Source: CAYRNR01 sp964425605 (GTDB taxonomy: Bacteria > Myxococcota_A > UBA796 > UBA9615 > CAYRNR01). From it: a stretch of 64,000 nt of DNA. Both the position numbers and the translations under genes were made by a program. The stretch covers positions 45,423-109,422 of the forward strand of contig CAYRNR010000007.1 in the NCBI GenBank assembly GCA_964425605.1, written 5' to 3'. The number at the start of each line of letters is the position of its first letter. Positions within the stretch are counted from its first letter, which is position 1. Below the pieces are notes generated by a model that saw only the letters and a list, made by a program, of their open reading frames with translations, ran no database searches and was not told the DNA's origin. Below are positions 1 through 9,126 of the stretch, in pieces.

Positions 1-558
1 CGCGTCAACCGACTCGCCCTGCAGTTCGCCGTGCCCAGCCTCAGCGCCCAGGTTTACTACCAGGGCCGCGGCGCAGAGCTCTCATTCACTCATCCGGACG
101 TGACCCCCGCGTGCCACCGCTGCGCGCTGCGGTCGCGGTACGAGGCCTACACGGAGCAGGAGTTCGAGAACGACGTGACATCCAACGGCACGCCCATCTT
201 CGCCACAGGTCGCCTCAACGCCCTCAAGGGCTTCTTGGCCTTGGCGTTGCTGCAGCACGGCTCGGATCACGCGCGCTGGGGAGGGCTGGCCGCTCGGATC
301 GGCGACCGAAACCTGGTGCAGATCCGCATGGATCCCGACCTGTCAGAAACGCTGGGTTTAACCGTCTTCGATCGCGTGTTCGGCGAGGGCGACACCGATC
401 GCATCCTGTTCGACGAGGTCGTGTGGTTGCCCCAGCTGCCGGACAACGAGGCCAGCGGTTTTACCACCTGTCCGGACTGCGGTGGGACCGGGAACCTCAG
501 GTCGGCGGCCGGGTCCTTCGCGGACACGCGGCCCATGCGAGAGGAGTATCCGGGATGA
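1..558 (+). CDS. ThiF/E1-like adenylyltransferase, C-terminal part (truncated by window edge)
   Basis: The reading frame is open from base 1, so the start lies outside the window. The visible part matches the C-terminal half of ThiF/MoeB/E1-like enzymes, which adenylate the C-terminus of a ubiquitin-like or sulfur-carrier protein. Signs of this are HPDVTPACHRCALRSRY, a conserved 'TSNGTPIFATGRLNALKGF' stretch, and a second Cys pair in TCPDCGG. CHRC and CPDC together resemble the structural zinc site of the family. The Rossmann nucleotide-binding part is not in view. It overlaps the next gene by 4 bases (ATGA), so the two are probably co-translated. The family call is fairly secure; the substrate is unknown and no ubiquitin-like, E2-like or JAB gene is visible on this side. 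Confidence 0.7.
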   Translation, partial: RVNRLALQFAVPSLSAQVYYQGRGAELSFTHPDVTPACHRCALRSRYEAYTEQEFENDVTSNGTPIFATGRLNALKGFLALALLQHGSDHARWGGLAARIGDRNLVQIRMDPDLSETLGLTVFDRVFGEGDTDRILFDEVVWLPQLPDNEASGFTTCPDCGGTGNLRSAAGSFADTRPMREEYPG

Positions 559-1919
559 GGAATTTCTGCCACGGCACGGACCAGGCCTTCCGCGACCTCG
601 AACAGCGGGCCGTAAACGGCTGCGTCACGTTCCACGGCTGCGAGCTGCCGCCGGGCTGTACTCCCCCCCGTGCTTCGGTGGGATTCGAGGTGGACGGCGC
701 CACGGGGCTGGCTCGCCTGCTGGTCCAGCGGGGTGTCCAGTACGAAGGCGTCGACGAGGACCTGCGGGGATGGACGGCCAGCGGTGCGCTGAACTTCCGG
801 TCGTTCGCCGATCTGCGTCGCTGGATCTGCTCGGATTTGAGCATCTACTTCGCCCGTCCGGTTCCCACCGCGGCGGCGCCGTCCGAGCAGGTCGCCACCC
901 CGAGGCACCAGCCCATCGAGACGATCTGTGATCTCTCGCAGGTCCAGGTGGACGGCCGCTCGTCCAACGGCGCCTTCTTCATCGACGAGGCCGCTCTCTT
1001 CGAGCAGCTCGCGTCGCGCGTGCGTGGCCAGGATCCCGCTCTGCGGCACATCTCGGGGGGAATCGCGCGCCATCTGGCCAAGGTGAACCCTGGCCGCCCC
1101 GCCACGATGTTCGCCATCGGACCCTCGGGTGTCGGCAAGACCCTTACCGCCGAGGTGCTGCCCGAGGCCCTGCAGGCCGTGATGGCCGAGGGTGACTCCT
1201 GCGGCTACCTCCGCCTCGACATGAACGAGTACAAGGAGGCGAGCCGTGTCAGCCAGCTCCTCGGCGCCCCCCAGAGCTACGTCGGCTACGGCGAGGGCGC
1301 GCAGCTCGTCGATGCCCTGGCGGCCAACCCACGTACGATCGTGTTGTTCGACGAGATCGAGAAGGCCCACCCGGACATCCTCCAGATCCTGATGAGCCCC
1401 ATGGACGCTGGACGCCTCTCCTCTGCGGCTCGCGTGGGGGACAGCCGCGCCCTGGACGTGCGGCAGGCGATCTTCATCTTCACCAGCAACCTCAAGGCCA
1501 CGGATGTGCTCGGGGAGCTGCAGGATCGCGACGCCTTCGACGACACGGACAGCGTGAACGAAGTGGCCCGTCGTCACCTCGAGGCAGCCGGCATGAAGAC
1601 CGAGCTCGTCGGCCGGATCAACACCTTCCTCCCCTACCGCCCCCTCGGCCCGGAGCACCAGGTCGAACTCGTGGCCATGTCCATCAACCGCGTCGCCCGC
1701 GAGTACGGCATCCAGCTCGGCCGCATCGAGCCCAGCGTGGTCTCGGCCCTGCTCCCACGCGTCCAGGCTGGCAGCTTCGGTGTTCGCCCGGCCGAGTACG
1801 CGGTGGAGACGGCGCTGGGGAGCGCCTTCGCGCGAGCTGCGGCGACGGGCGCCAGTGAGTCGATGGTGTTGTCGGGGACGGAGGAGTTTCGGTGTCTACC
1901 GATGAAGGACGCGCACTAG
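555..1919 (+). CDS. ClpB/ClpA-type AAA+ ATPase, single AAA module
   Basis: This 454-residue protein carries one AAA+ module of the ClpA/ClpB D2 kind. The Walker A is GPSGVGKT (residues 189-196), followed by YLRLDMNEYKEASRVSQLLGAP and the Walker B VLFDEIEKAHPDILQILM. The C-terminal small domain is present (RINTFLPYRPL). ClpB is about 860 residues with two AAA modules and a middle domain; here there is only one module. It sits behind a roughly 130-residue N-terminal region rich in Cys and His that I do not recognise. The start is the ATG that overlaps the stop of the ThiF-like gene. A remodeller or unfoldase acting with the E1-like enzyme is an inference from coupling. Confidence 0.8.
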   Translation: MRNFCHGTDQAFRDLEQRAVNGCVTFHGCELPPGCTPPRASVGFEVDGATGLARLLVQRGVQYEGVDEDLRGWTASGALNFRSFADLRRWICSDLSIYFARPVPTAAAPSEQVATPRHQPIETICDLSQVQVDGRSSNGAFFIDEAALFEQLASRVRGQDPALRHISGGIARHLAKVNPGRPATMFAIGPSGVGKTLTAEVLPEALQAVMAEGDSCGYLRLDMNEYKEASRVSQLLGAPQSYVGYGEGAQLVDALAANPRTIVLFDEIEKAHPDILQILMSPMDAGRLSSAARVGDSRALDVRQAIFIFTSNLKATDVLGELQDRDAFDDTDSVNEVARRHLEAAGMKTELVGRINTFLPYRPLGPEHQVELVAMSINRVAREYGIQLGRIEPSVVSALLPRVQAGSFGVRPAEYAVETALGSAFARAAATGASESMVLSGTEEFRCLPMKDAH

Positions 1920-1947
1920 CGACAGAAATCCTACAACCCTGCCCAGC

Positions 1948-2901
1948 CTACGGTCGGTCCCTCTCGCCCTCCCGCTCCTCCAGCCGCACCTCGAACAGCC
2001 CATTCTCGTCAGTCCGGCTGACCAGCGTGAGCACCCGGTGAGAGGCGTCCACGGTCACCGTGACCTCGCCCGTGGTCTCGTCTTGGCCGATCCAGACCCG
2101 ATCTTCGGCCACGTCGTCGGGATAGGCCTGGGCGACGAGCTCCTGGGCGGCGAACAGCTTCCAGCTGTCGCGGCTCTCCTCGGCAGGCGGAGGGGGCTGG
2201 AGGGCCCGGTCGCTGCCGCCGGTGCCGGCGATGTCCAGGAGTACGCCGAACCGCTCCCGGTCCAGGGGGATTGGAAGCGCGGCGAGCACTCGCCGCAGAA
2301 AGCCGGCCGCCGGGGCGAGTAGCTTGCTGGAGCCGGACAGGATCTGGTCCCAGGCTGCCAGTTCGGCGTCGTGCCACAGGGAGCGTGCCAGGAGTTCGCC
2401 GCGGACGGGCCAGAGCGCCTCCAGGGCGACCATCTGGAAGCCGGCGTCGAGGCGGCGAACGAGCAGTAGCAGGAGCTCTTCCTCGAGGTGCTCTTCGGTC
2501 TGCTCGCCCAGTGTGGTCTCGGCGTCCTCGGCCGTGGGGAGGCGAGGAGGGGACCACGGCGCTGAACCGGGTTCCATGGCCGTGGAGAGTGCCTCGGCGA
2601 CCACGGGTGGACCGAGGCCGGGGAAGAGCAGCTGGATGGTCCGGTCCGAGGACGGTCGGTAGCTCCCGGAGACGAGGTCTGCGGGGCGTCCGAGGCGGGC
2701 GCGAACCCTCGGCCACAGCAGGCTCTGGTAGGCCCTCGCGGCATCGCCCTCGGCCAGCAGGGCGAGCTGGCCCGCCTGGATGGCCAGCGCGGCCCCGGGG
2801 AGGCGGTCCGGGGCCGTGGCGGTCTCGATGGGCTGCAGGGCCAGCTCCTGCTCGATGTCGCGCAGCAACGCGCGCTCGAAGGCGTCTCGGTCGGGGGTCA
2901 T
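1948..2901 (-). CDS. Hypothetical protein, 317 residues
   Basis: No family is recognised. The protein is acidic and Leu/Glu/Ala-rich, mostly helical by inspection. A Glu-Leu-Leu run in the middle (EEHLEEELLLLLVRRLDAGF) looks like an amphipathic helix, and a short beta-rich tail (TGEVTVTVDASHRVLTLVSR) ends it. The start is the ATG at 2901, because longer in-frame extensions run into the sigma-like gene upstream. It is the last gene of the leftward operon and its stop faces that of the AAA+ gene across about 28 bases. Confidence 0.6.
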   Translation of the reverse strand: MTPDRDAFERALLRDIEQELALQPIETATAPDRLPGAALAIQAGQLALLAEGDAARAYQSLLWPRVRARLGRPADLVSGSYRPSSDRTIQLLFPGLGPPVVAEALSTAMEPGSAPWSPPRLPTAEDAETTLGEQTEEHLEEELLLLLVRRLDAGFQMVALEALWPVRGELLARSLWHDAELAAWDQILSGSSKLLAPAAGFLRRVLAALPIPLDRERFGVLLDIAGTGGSDRALQPPPPAEESRDSWKLFAAQELVAQAYPDDVAEDRVWIGQDETTGEVTVTVDASHRVLTLVSRTDENGLFEVRLEEREGERDRP

Positions 2902-2965
2902 GGCCTGTTCCGTTCTGTCCGTGGGCGAACCACGAGCTCCTACCCCTACAAGCCGCTGGCCGGCG

Positions 2966-3988
2966 TCAGATTGCGCGCGGGGAGAAATATCGGATCGAGG
3001 CCAGGATAGCGATGTTGCAGGTGTCCGGTTCGAGATCGAAATGTAGCAGGGCCTCCTCTCTGCCGTCCTCGTCGCTCTGGAGGAGAGCCGGTCCATGGAC
3101 GAGACCGTTGCCGGCTTCGCGTGCCCAGAGCCAGGTCCTCCACAACGTGCGCTTGCGTGCCTGGAGGCGATGCAAGCTGCCCGCGGTGAGGGGATCCCGG
3201 TCCGTCCCCAGCGGATCGTTCCGAAGCCCCAGCGCGTCGAGCGCCGAGGCCGATACTGCGACGGGCAGCATGGGCTCGAGGGGAAGGAAGGCGCCGGACG
3301 GAGCCTCGGGGTGCAGGTCGACCAGTTCGCTCTTGGTCCTCGAGACGGCGGCCCCGTGGATGCCCAGCTCCTCGGCCACCTGCTTGCCCGTGGCCCCCGA
3401 AGCGTGGCGAATCGACGCGTACAGGTAGCGCAGGGACAGACCCTTCAGCCTGGACGGGAGTGGCCCGGGCCCACCCCGGTAGTGGAACCACGACCTGCCG
3501 AGCAGGATCGGATCGTGGCCTGTGAACGACGCATCCGGTGTGTCGGCCTCCTGGACGGTCGTGGTGCGCTCGGTGGCAGCCCTCCTCCGTGCCGCTCGCA
3601 ACGCACTGCGTGCCCCCAGGGCCAGCCCTATCTCGATATAGGCCGGGCCCGTGATGCGGAAATCGGGGTTGTCGCAGAATCGCTCGAGGGTCCGTAGCAC
3701 GAAGTCCTGGACGACGTCGTCCAGGTCGATCAGGGCGCTGTCGTCGCCGAGGCAGGCCGAACCCCCGGGCTCGAAGTCCACGTGGACACGAACCCGGTTG
3801 CCCTCGCCTCGAAACGGCGCGGTGAACACAGCCCGACGCCCGTTTCCACGTGCCCGCTGGACCACGGCATCGACGAACCGGCACAGGGCCTCGGCCAAGG
3901 CGCCGTAGTGGCGGCCATCGGGGTGGCCACGCCAGGCCCGCCACGAGCGGTCCAGGCGCTCCAGCGCGTCGGCGACACGATCACCCAC
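2966..3988 (-). CDS. Sigma-70-like / HTH transcription regulator
   Basis: This 340-residue protein has two segments that look like a divergent ECF-type sigma factor. Around residues 89-140, DLDDVVQDFVLRTLERF followed by an Arg-rich helix resembles sigma region 2. Around residues 205-225, ASGATGKQVAEELGIHGAAV is a helix-turn-helix comparable to region 4. The protein is much longer than a normal ECF factor (about 190 residues), with a C-terminal extension of about 100 residues. It starts with GTG, whose bases overlap the stop region of the helicase gene. Sigma activity is inferred; a plain DNA-binding regulator is equally possible. Confidence 0.5.
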   Translation of the reverse strand: MGDRVADALERLDRSWRAWRGHPDGRHYGALAEALCRFVDAVVQRARGNGRRAVFTAPFRGEGNRVRVHVDFEPGGSACLGDDSALIDLDDVVQDFVLRTLERFCDNPDFRITGPAYIEIGLALGARSALRAARRRAATERTTTVQEADTPDASFTGHDPILLGRSWFHYRGGPGPLPSRLKGLSLRYLYASIRHASGATGKQVAEELGIHGAAVSRTKSELVDLHPEAPSGAFLPLEPMLPVAVSASALDALGLRNDPLGTDRDPLTAGSLHRLQARKRTLWRTWLWAREAGNGLVHGPALLQSDEDGREEALLHFDLEPDTCNIAILASIRYFSPRAI

Positions 3989-6900
3989 GGAGCCAGTCCA
4001 CGTGCCGGAGGTGGGGGAACACCGAATGCGGACCGTCGACCCACTCGGTGATCCGCACGCGACACGGCGTTTCGTCCCCCTGGTAGCGGTGGTTGCGGTC
4101 GAGCCTCACCTTCCAGTTGCGGGTTGCACCAGAAGGCAGAGCGACGGCGGCCAGATATCCATCGTAGTACCCCAGCTTTGCGGGCCTCACGGCTCTGGCC
4201 GTGAACTCGGTGCCCACGGGATAGTCGTCGCGGATGTCCATTATCCTGCCGCCGTCCAGCCAGCGGTCGATGCGCAGGTCGGGTCTCTTCCGCTTCTTCG
4301 CGCGATCGTCCCAGGCCACCCTGAAGATTCCCTTGCGGCCCTTCACCGCCTCCTTGCGGATCGTCGCCTCGGTCAGGCTGCGGAACACGTGCCAGCTGTG
4401 CTTCGAGCCGTCCTCGAGTCGAACGGTGACGTGGAAGCCCCGGTCCCGACCCTGCCGCGCGACGGCCTCCACGATGCCTGTCACCTTGGTGCCGTTGGGT
4501 GCGAGCTTGTGAAGCGGCACGCGCGGCTTGGGAGGCGGCGGCGTGGGCGTGGGCGGCTTCGGCGCGCCCTTGACGAACCTAGCCCAGAGGAAGCCGGAGT
4601 CCTTGTCCTGCGTGATCTCGACCTGCAGTCTCTGCCGGGGCTGGATGACCGTTTTCTTGGACGGCCTCTCCAGGCCGAACCGCTTGCCGTCGGCCAGCTC
4701 GACGATCACGTTGGGTTGCCTGTCCCCCGACGCCGCCACGTGGTGGATCACTCGCGCCTCGTGCCTCGTCTTGATCAGCTTCTTGTGGACCCGGGCCTGC
4801 TCGAGGATCTGCGGATCGGTCCTCACCTGGATGTCGCTGGTCACCTCGGGTAGGCCAGCCAGGTCAGCGCCCGTCGCGAAGACCCGACGGGCGTACTGCA
4901 GCAAAGCCCGCTCGAGCGCGCCAGAAAGGTGGTGCGCCAGCTGTGAGGGGCTCTGCTCCAGCGTGGGGCCAGCGCCGTCGAACCACGTCGGATCGAGCCA
5001 CACGATGTGACGCAGGGGGATGTCCCTGTTGGACCAGCTGTACCCTTCGACGGCCGCGAAGTAGCGGAGAGCAGCCTTGTGGCCGTTGCGGTGAGGCACC
5101 CCGGCTGCAGCGGGCGACCACACGGTTTCCTCATGGGGCTTCCAGGTGCCTGCACGATCGGCCCACGGTTCCACGCGTTGTCCCGTGAGCCGAAAGAGCG
5201 AATCGGGCACGGCCGCCGCGTAGAGGTAACGGACCTTGTCGAGCTTCTCGAAACAGATGTCGCGCCACAGCTCGCCCTTGTCCTCCAGCGGGAGAAAGGC
5301 GCTCATCAGACCCCCCTCGGCGTCGGGGCCGATCCCCACCCTCCGCCGGACCTGTTCGAGGGCGCTGTGGGACAAGCCGTGGTCGCGCGCCCATCGGGCG
5401 CGCTTGTCTCGGGATTGGGATGCCCAGCACTGCCAGATCTGGAGGTACAGCTCCAGGTCGTCCAGCGCCTTGCCGTAGACCTGGCGTTGCCGCGTCAGCA
5501 CGTCCGCGCTCCAGAACGGGTTGAGCCAGGGCGATTCGTCCCCCGGCCCGGATCGGTCGGGAGCCTGGGGGTCGGCGTTGCCGTCGGGGGTCTCACCGGC
5601 CGCCTGATCGTCGTACACGCCTCCCGAGTCGGGATCCCACAGGGCCAGCCGCTTGCGCATCTTGCCCCGCTTGCGGTCGGGTAGGTCCAGGAACGCCAGG
5701 AAGACCGCCATCTCCCACAGGCAGGCGAAACGATCGGCCTCGATCAGCAGCGGACCATAGTGGAACCGATCCACGCGCAGGTTTCGCAGCTCGTCTCCGC
5801 GCTGGGTCAGGTCACCTTCTCCGTCGAGCGCACCCACGCTCTCCAGCTCGCCGCGGGCCCTGCGCAGCTCCTCGGCCGGGGGCGGCTCCATCAGCGCGCC
5901 CTCCTTCAGTGTGTAGTCGGGCGGCAGCCCGGCCGCGGCCATCAGCAGCAGCACGGGTTCTGCGTTGGACCGAGCGATCTCCGGGGTGGTGTAGGCCGGA
6001 TGCCGGGTCAGCTCCTCGCGGGTGTACAGCCGATAGGCTTCACCCGGCTCCTTGCGGCCGACGCGGCCGACGCGCTGGCGGCAGCCGGCCACGCTGTGGA
6101 GGATGGTCGGCAGGTTGGTCTCGCGCTTGCGGGCGTCGAAGTAGCTCTCGCAGATCAGCCCCGTGTCGATCACCTGCACGAGGCCGTCGAGGGTCAGCGA
6201 GGTCTCGGCGAGGTTCGTGGCCAGGACGATACGACGCGGATTGTCCTTGGTTTCGGTGTCCCGGGTCACCGCCTGCTTCTCGGCTGCGGTCGCGTTGCGG
6301 AAGAAGCGGTGGAGCTCGTTCTTGCCGGGCAGGCTCTTCAGACGCTTCTTGAGGAGTCTGACACAGACCTCGATGTCCCGAGCGGCGGGGAAGAAGACGA
6401 TGATGTGGCCGCGCCGCCCGGGCTCGCGCATCTCCTTCCACGGGACGTTCCCGGCGCCGCGGCGCTCCCAACGCGCGTGTCTGTGGGCGCTCTCCACCTC
6501 ATCACGGGCACACAGGCGCTCGATCTGGTCCACCACGGCGTGGATGATCCGCTCGCGGGCAGCCCATTTGACCGGCGTGGGATCTCCCGGGGCCGGCTCG
6601 TCGAGCTTGCCGCGGATCGACTCCTCGGGCGGCTGGCTCTTTCCCGGTCCGATGCTTCGTTCACGGCGGCTGGATTCGGCCAGTGTGTCCAGCGCCTTGT
6701 GCCAGATCGGATCGTCCCCCTCTCGCTGCAACCCCCGAAGCGTGTCGTCGTCCATCACGCCCTGGAACACCAGCGTCTCGAACTGAGGGTAGTGCCTGAG
6801 TCGATCGCCCAGCGACGCGTGGCGGCAGACCGGCGCTGGCTCGATCCTGAGCTCCTCGGCCTCCTTCACGCCCACCTCGGTCCAGCGGCCCGGTGGAGAC

Positions 6901-7808
6901 GGGCAGTGCGCAACGGCCTCGTCGGCGAAGACGTCGAGGATCGGGTAGGTGAAACCCTTGCCTTCGTGAACCCTGACGTTCTTCGGGCCGAAGAAGTTGG
7001 CGAAGCGAGCCGCGTCCACCGTGGCGCTGGCGATGAGCAGCTGCAGCTGCGGGTAGTGGGGGAGCTGCTCGCGCAGCAGCGCCAGGATCGTGTCGATGTT
7101 GACGCTGCGTTCGTGGGCCTCGTCGATCATCACCACGCTGTAGCGCCCGACCGCGCCCGTGAGGAGTTCGTTTCGCAGCGTCCCGTCGGTCATGAAGATC
7201 AGGCGGTTGGCCGCATCCACCTGGGTGCGACCGACCCCCGAGTGCCGATAGCCGATGGCCAGTCCCGGGCCGACAACGGCGCCGTCTTCTGGAGGGCGAC
7301 CGTAGTACAGCTGGCCGATGAACGACGCAGGGCCCTCGACCGCAGGGATGCGCGGCTGGGTCACGCAGATGGGGCCTCGCCGGGTCAAATCATCGCAGCA
7401 CAGCATCTGAAGCGGTAGCCAGGTGGACTTCCCCGATCCGGTGGGCCCGACCACCACGTGGACCTGATGGCGCGTGTCCAGAAGCCCGGCCAGCACGTCC
7501 GGCACGATCTCGTTGATGGGGAAGCGTTTCTCGCGATCCCCGATGTCCAGCTCCTCGAACTCGATGTCCACGGGCTCGGGGCGAGGGCGGTCGTAGTACG
7601 CCAACCCGCCCGAACCGTCGGTTCGAACCTGCACCACCTCCACGTGGGAGCACCCCAGCTTGGCGTACTCGCGGCGGTGTACTGCGCGGTGATCCGGACA
7701 GCGCTCGGGCGGACTGAGCCCGGCGCGGCGATCTCGGGCGGCCGCCTCGCCGCCGTAGGTGAACCGCTTGCCACAGTCCTTGCAGGCGATCAGCTGGACT
7801 TCAGACAT
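3981..7808 (-). CDS. DEAH-box (HrpA-like) helicase with N-terminal zinc ribbon
   Basis: This 1275-residue superfamily 2 helicase is of HrpA-like size. An N-terminal zinc ribbon (CKDCGKRFTYGG...PPERCPDH) resembles the 'probable zinc-ribbon' family seen at the start of many stress or nucleic-acid proteins. Walker A is GPTGSGKS, motif II is MIDEAHERS, and motif VI is QRVGRVGRKEPGEAYRLY. A long C-terminal extension follows a Pro-rich linker (PKPPTPTPPPP) and contains at least three small beta-rich modules of OB-like appearance. DEAH proteins of this type unwind or remodel RNA or RNP. The gene is 3 bases after its upstream neighbour and overlaps the sigma-like gene, so it belongs to an operon. Family call secure; biological role unknown. 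Confidence 0.88.
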   Translation of the reverse strand: MSEVQLIACKDCGKRFTYGGEAAARDRRAGLSPPERCPDHRAVHRREYAKLGCSHVEVVQVRTDGSGGLAYYDRPRPEPVDIEFEELDIGDREKRFPINEIVPDVLAGLLDTRHQVHVVVGPTGSGKSTWLPLQMLCCDDLTRRGPICVTQPRIPAVEGPASFIGQLYYGRPPEDGAVVGPGLAIGYRHSGVGRTQVDAANRLIFMTDGTLRNELLTGAVGRYSVVMIDEAHERSVNIDTILALLREQLPHYPQLQLLIASATVDAARFANFFGPKNVRVHEGKGFTYPILDVFADEAVAHCPSPPGRWTEVGVKEAEELRIEPAPVCRHASLGDRLRHYPQFETLVFQGVMDDDTLRGLQREGDDPIWHKALDTLAESSRRERSIGPGKSQPPEESIRGKLDEPAPGDPTPVKWAARERIIHAVVDQIERLCARDEVESAHRHARWERRGAGNVPWKEMREPGRRGHIIVFFPAARDIEVCVRLLKKRLKSLPGKNELHRFFRNATAAEKQAVTRDTETKDNPRRIVLATNLAETSLTLDGLVQVIDTGLICESYFDARKRETNLPTILHSVAGCRQRVGRVGRKEPGEAYRLYTREELTRHPAYTTPEIARSNAEPVLLLMAAAGLPPDYTLKEGALMEPPPAEELRRARGELESVGALDGEGDLTQRGDELRNLRVDRFHYGPLLIEADRFACLWEMAVFLAFLDLPDRKRGKMRKRLALWDPDSGGVYDDQAAGETPDGNADPQAPDRSGPGDESPWLNPFWSADVLTRQRQVYGKALDDLELYLQIWQCWASQSRDKRARWARDHGLSHSALEQVRRRVGIGPDAEGGLMSAFLPLEDKGELWRDICFEKLDKVRYLYAAAVPDSLFRLTGQRVEPWADRAGTWKPHEETVWSPAAAGVPHRNGHKAALRYFAAVEGYSWSNRDIPLRHIVWLDPTWFDGAGPTLEQSPSQLAHHLSGALERALLQYARRVFATGADLAGLPEVTSDIQVRTDPQILEQARVHKKLIKTRHEARVIHHVAASGDRQPNVIVELADGKRFGLERPSKKTVIQPRQRLQVEITQDKDSGFLWARFVKGAPKPPTPTPPPPKPRVPLHKLAPNGTKVTGIVEAVARQGRDRGFHVTVRLEDGSKHSWHVFRSLTEATIRKEAVKGRKGIFRVAWDDRAKKRKRPDLRIDRWLDGGRIMDIRDDYPVGTEFTARAVRPAKLGYYDGYLAAVALPSGATRNWKVRLDRNHRYQGDETPCRVRITEWVDGPHSVFPHLRHVDWLRG

Positions 7809-7811
7809 CGG

Positions 7812-8630
7812 CTACCCCCATGGCTCCAGGACATCGAACCGGCTCTGCTTCTCCAGCCTGTCCAGTACGAATCGCAGGTGTTCGAAGCGCGCGACCAGCG
7901 TGTCGTGCTCCTCGCTGAACATCGGCCGCTCGGGCCGCCAGCGCAGCTTGAATCCCCCCTCCGGCTGCTCCACCTTTGCGAAAAAATCCGGGTAGGTCCG
8001 CACCAGCTTGTTGACCTGCTTTCGCCGGCGCTCTGCCTCGTCGCCCCGGAAGAACCAGTCCGCCGGCCGAAACACCTTGGGGACGATCCACAGTGGTGGC
8101 ATCCGCTGGGCGGCGCGTTCGAGGCTCACCTCGACCACAGCGCGGTAGAACCCGAGTACCAGGGGCTCCAGCCCGGTCTGGAAGATGTCGAGAACACCTC
8201 CGCTCGCCCACGTGTCGTCCGTCAGGACCGCGCGGCCACGGATGAACGCCTCCTCCTCCTGCTCGGCATAGCTCTCCAGCGTGTCCACCTCCTTGCTGCG
8301 CAACAGATAGAAGTCCACGTGTGCGTCGAGGCCAGGGTGCCTTCCGCTGTTGAGGCCGATACGTGTCCTGCGGACCTTGCTGTCGACCGGCGGAGGGGCC
8401 GGTCGGCACCGCAAGGGGAAGGGGGCGCCGAGGGAGCCGTCGTTGTAGGCGATGGCGAGCCGCTGGCACGTGGAGGCGGAGCATCCGGCCCGGTGCACCT
8501 CGGGGTGGAGGCCCCGGACCAGCCATGCGTGGCGGAAACGGCTGGCGCTGAGGGGCTTGCTCTCCCGCAGCGCCGTGGCGACTTCCTGGCCGAAGCTGGG
8601 CGTCGCCGGCTTGTTTCTCGGCGAGGTCAT
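7812..8630 (-). CDS. Hypothetical protein, 272 residues
   Basis: No family is recognised. Notable segments are LDAHVDFYLLRSKEVDTLESYAEQEEEAF, split as an acidic helix after a hydrophobic strand, and a basic, aromatic C-terminal half (PADWFFRGDEAERRRKQ). The start is the ATG at 8630, which overlaps the stop of the upstream gene by 4 bases; a longer in-frame extension would run antisense-like through that gene. It lies 3 bases upstream of the DEAH helicase and may be its dedicated partner. Confidence 0.65.
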   Translation of the reverse strand: MTSPRNKPATPSFGQEVATALRESKPLSASRFRHAWLVRGLHPEVHRAGCSASTCQRLAIAYNDGSLGAPFPLRCRPAPPPVDSKVRRTRIGLNSGRHPGLDAHVDFYLLRSKEVDTLESYAEQEEEAFIRGRAVLTDDTWASGGVLDIFQTGLEPLVLGFYRAVVEVSLERAAQRMPPLWIVPKVFRPADWFFRGDEAERRRKQVNKLVRTYPDFFAKVEQPEGGFKLRWRPERPMFSEEHDTLVARFEHLRFVLDRLEKQSRFDVLEPWG

Positions 8631-9121
8631 CGGACCCCCTCTGCACCCATCGGGGTGACCATCTCGACGACGCCGCAATGCTGCTCGGCCAGCTTCGCGA
8701 ATGCGCCTGCGCGAATACGGGCGGTGGGGTGATCGACGCGCGAAGTGGCCCTTGCGCGATCCGCCAGGCTTCCGGGCGGATGCAGGAACGGGACGAACGG
8801 TGACGGCACGGGTTTGCCCGGTTGGACCTGTGGAACGAGCAGACGCAGCACTTCGAGCCAGCCTTCGAGGTGGACTGCCGGGATCGGCTTCGGTTTCGCT
8901 GTACCCTCGAGCATCAAGGCATCCGAAACGGCATAGGCCTTGTCGGTCCACCGCCGTAGCCGATCGCGCTCCACCTTACGCTGCACCCGCTTGGAGACCC
9001 GCCGGGAGATGGCCGTCAGCTCCCTGTCACAGCGAGCCAGTGACGTGGCTGGCCCCGGGAGACGTCGCGTCCACGCGTCCTCGGGAACCACGACGAGGGT
9101 GAGCGGGGGGTAGATCAACAT
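8627..9121 (-). CDS. Hypothetical protein, 164 residues
   Basis: This small basic protein has a hydrophobic N-terminal strand (MLIYPPLTLVVVPEDAW) and a Lys/Arg-rich central helix (SRRVSKRVQRKVERDRLRRW) that could bind nucleic acid. I do not recognise a family. The start is the ATG at 9121, 5 bases after the stop of the preceding gene, and its own stop overlaps the next start. Tight coupling on both sides argues that it is a real operon member. Confidence 0.65.
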   Translation of the reverse strand: MLIYPPLTLVVVPEDAWTRRLPGPATSLARCDRELTAISRRVSKRVQRKVERDRLRRWTDKAYAVSDALMLEGTAKPKPIPAVHLEGWLEVLRLLVPQVQPGKPVPSPFVPFLHPPGSLADRARATSRVDHPTARIRAGAFAKLAEQHCGVVEMVTPMGAEGVR

Positions 9122-9126
9122 GGTGT

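Noticed and set aside
5760..7418. Long antisense reading frame through the DEAH helicase
   Set aside because: It lies wholly opposite a gene with clear helicase motifs; its translation has no motif and only reflects codon bias of GC-rich DNA.
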